This document shows, piece after piece, positions 5,078 to 5,093 of a stretch of DNA of 5,093 bases. Origin of the DNA: SHZI01 sp031409515 (GTDB lineage Bacteria > Pseudomonadota > Gammaproteobacteria > Steroidobacterales > GCA-2729495); contig JANNXJ010000013.1 in assembly GCA_031409515.1 (NCBI GenBank), forward strand, positions 1 through 5,093, given 5' to 3'. A program made the position numbers and the translations under genes. Position 1 is the stretch's first letter. Every line of letters starts with the position of its first letter. Below the pieces are notes generated by a model. The model was given only the letters and a program-made list of their open reading frames with translations, had not been told where the DNA came from and ran no database searches.

Positions 5078-5093
5078 ACGACCCACGCCAGGG
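5053..5093 (+). CDS. dut: dUTPase, N-terminal fragment cut by the window end
   Basis: dUTPase hydrolyses dUTP to dUMP and keeps uracil out of DNA. Only about 13 codons are visible. The frame reads MPPGKLRINDPRQ, and KLRINDPR resembles the conserved opening KILDPR of gammaproteobacterial Dut. dut follows coaBC in E. coli, which strongly supports the call. It overlaps the coaBC end by 25 bases in another frame. An in-frame ATG at 5029, inside the palindromic element, would add eight residues. GGGGG just before 5053 is a weak, very close ribosome site. No catalytic motif is within the window. Confidence 0.7.
   Translation, partial: MPPGKLRINDPRQ

Overview
This GC-rich window (by eye well above 60% G+C) looks like a chromosomal housekeeping region from a gammaproteobacterium. 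Excluding one gene, the order is mutM, rpmG, rpmB, radC, coaBC and the start of dut. That is the conserved mutM-rpmG-rpmB-radC-dfp-dut neighbourhood known from Escherichia coli and many relatives. REP-like hairpins with a GTAG head next to the ribosomal protein genes also fit gammaproteobacteria (Pseudomonas, Xanthomonadales and similar groups). I cannot name a genus.

Layout. mutM (56-871, minus) encodes formamidopyrimidine-DNA glycosylase. A 226-base divergent intergenic region follows. It holds a likely promoter and a good ribosome binding site for a membrane fatty acid desaturase gene (1098-2291, plus). The desaturase ends at a strong bidirectional terminator (2325-2352), which also faces the convergent rpmB-rpmG operon (2392-2838, minus; ribosomal proteins L28 and L33). 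radC (2929-3651, minus; MPN/JAMM-domain protein) lies upstream of rpmB, and its 3' end overlaps the likely rpmB promoter. coaBC (3758-5077, plus) is divergent from radC and encodes the bifunctional enzyme that makes 4'-phosphopantetheine. The first codons of dut (dUTPase) overlap the coaBC 3' end and run off the window.

The genes cover DNA repair and nucleotide-pool hygiene (mutM, dut, possibly radC), translation (rpmB, rpmG), coenzyme A synthesis (coaBC) and lipid remodelling (desaturase). All are ordinary. The desaturase is the odd member: it sits on the opposite strand between mutM and rpmG, splitting the usual block.

The most interesting material is small repeated DNA. Two REP-like elements, one with an extra half copy, lie right at the ends of rpmB and rpmG. 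In both genes the TAG stop codon is part of the conserved GTAG head of the repeat. A second, unrelated palindromic element forms most of an unusual 30-residue tail on CoaBC just before dut, and a related sequence lies just after the mutM stop codon. I see no CRISPR array, phage gene, transposase, tRNA, rRNA or defence system here.
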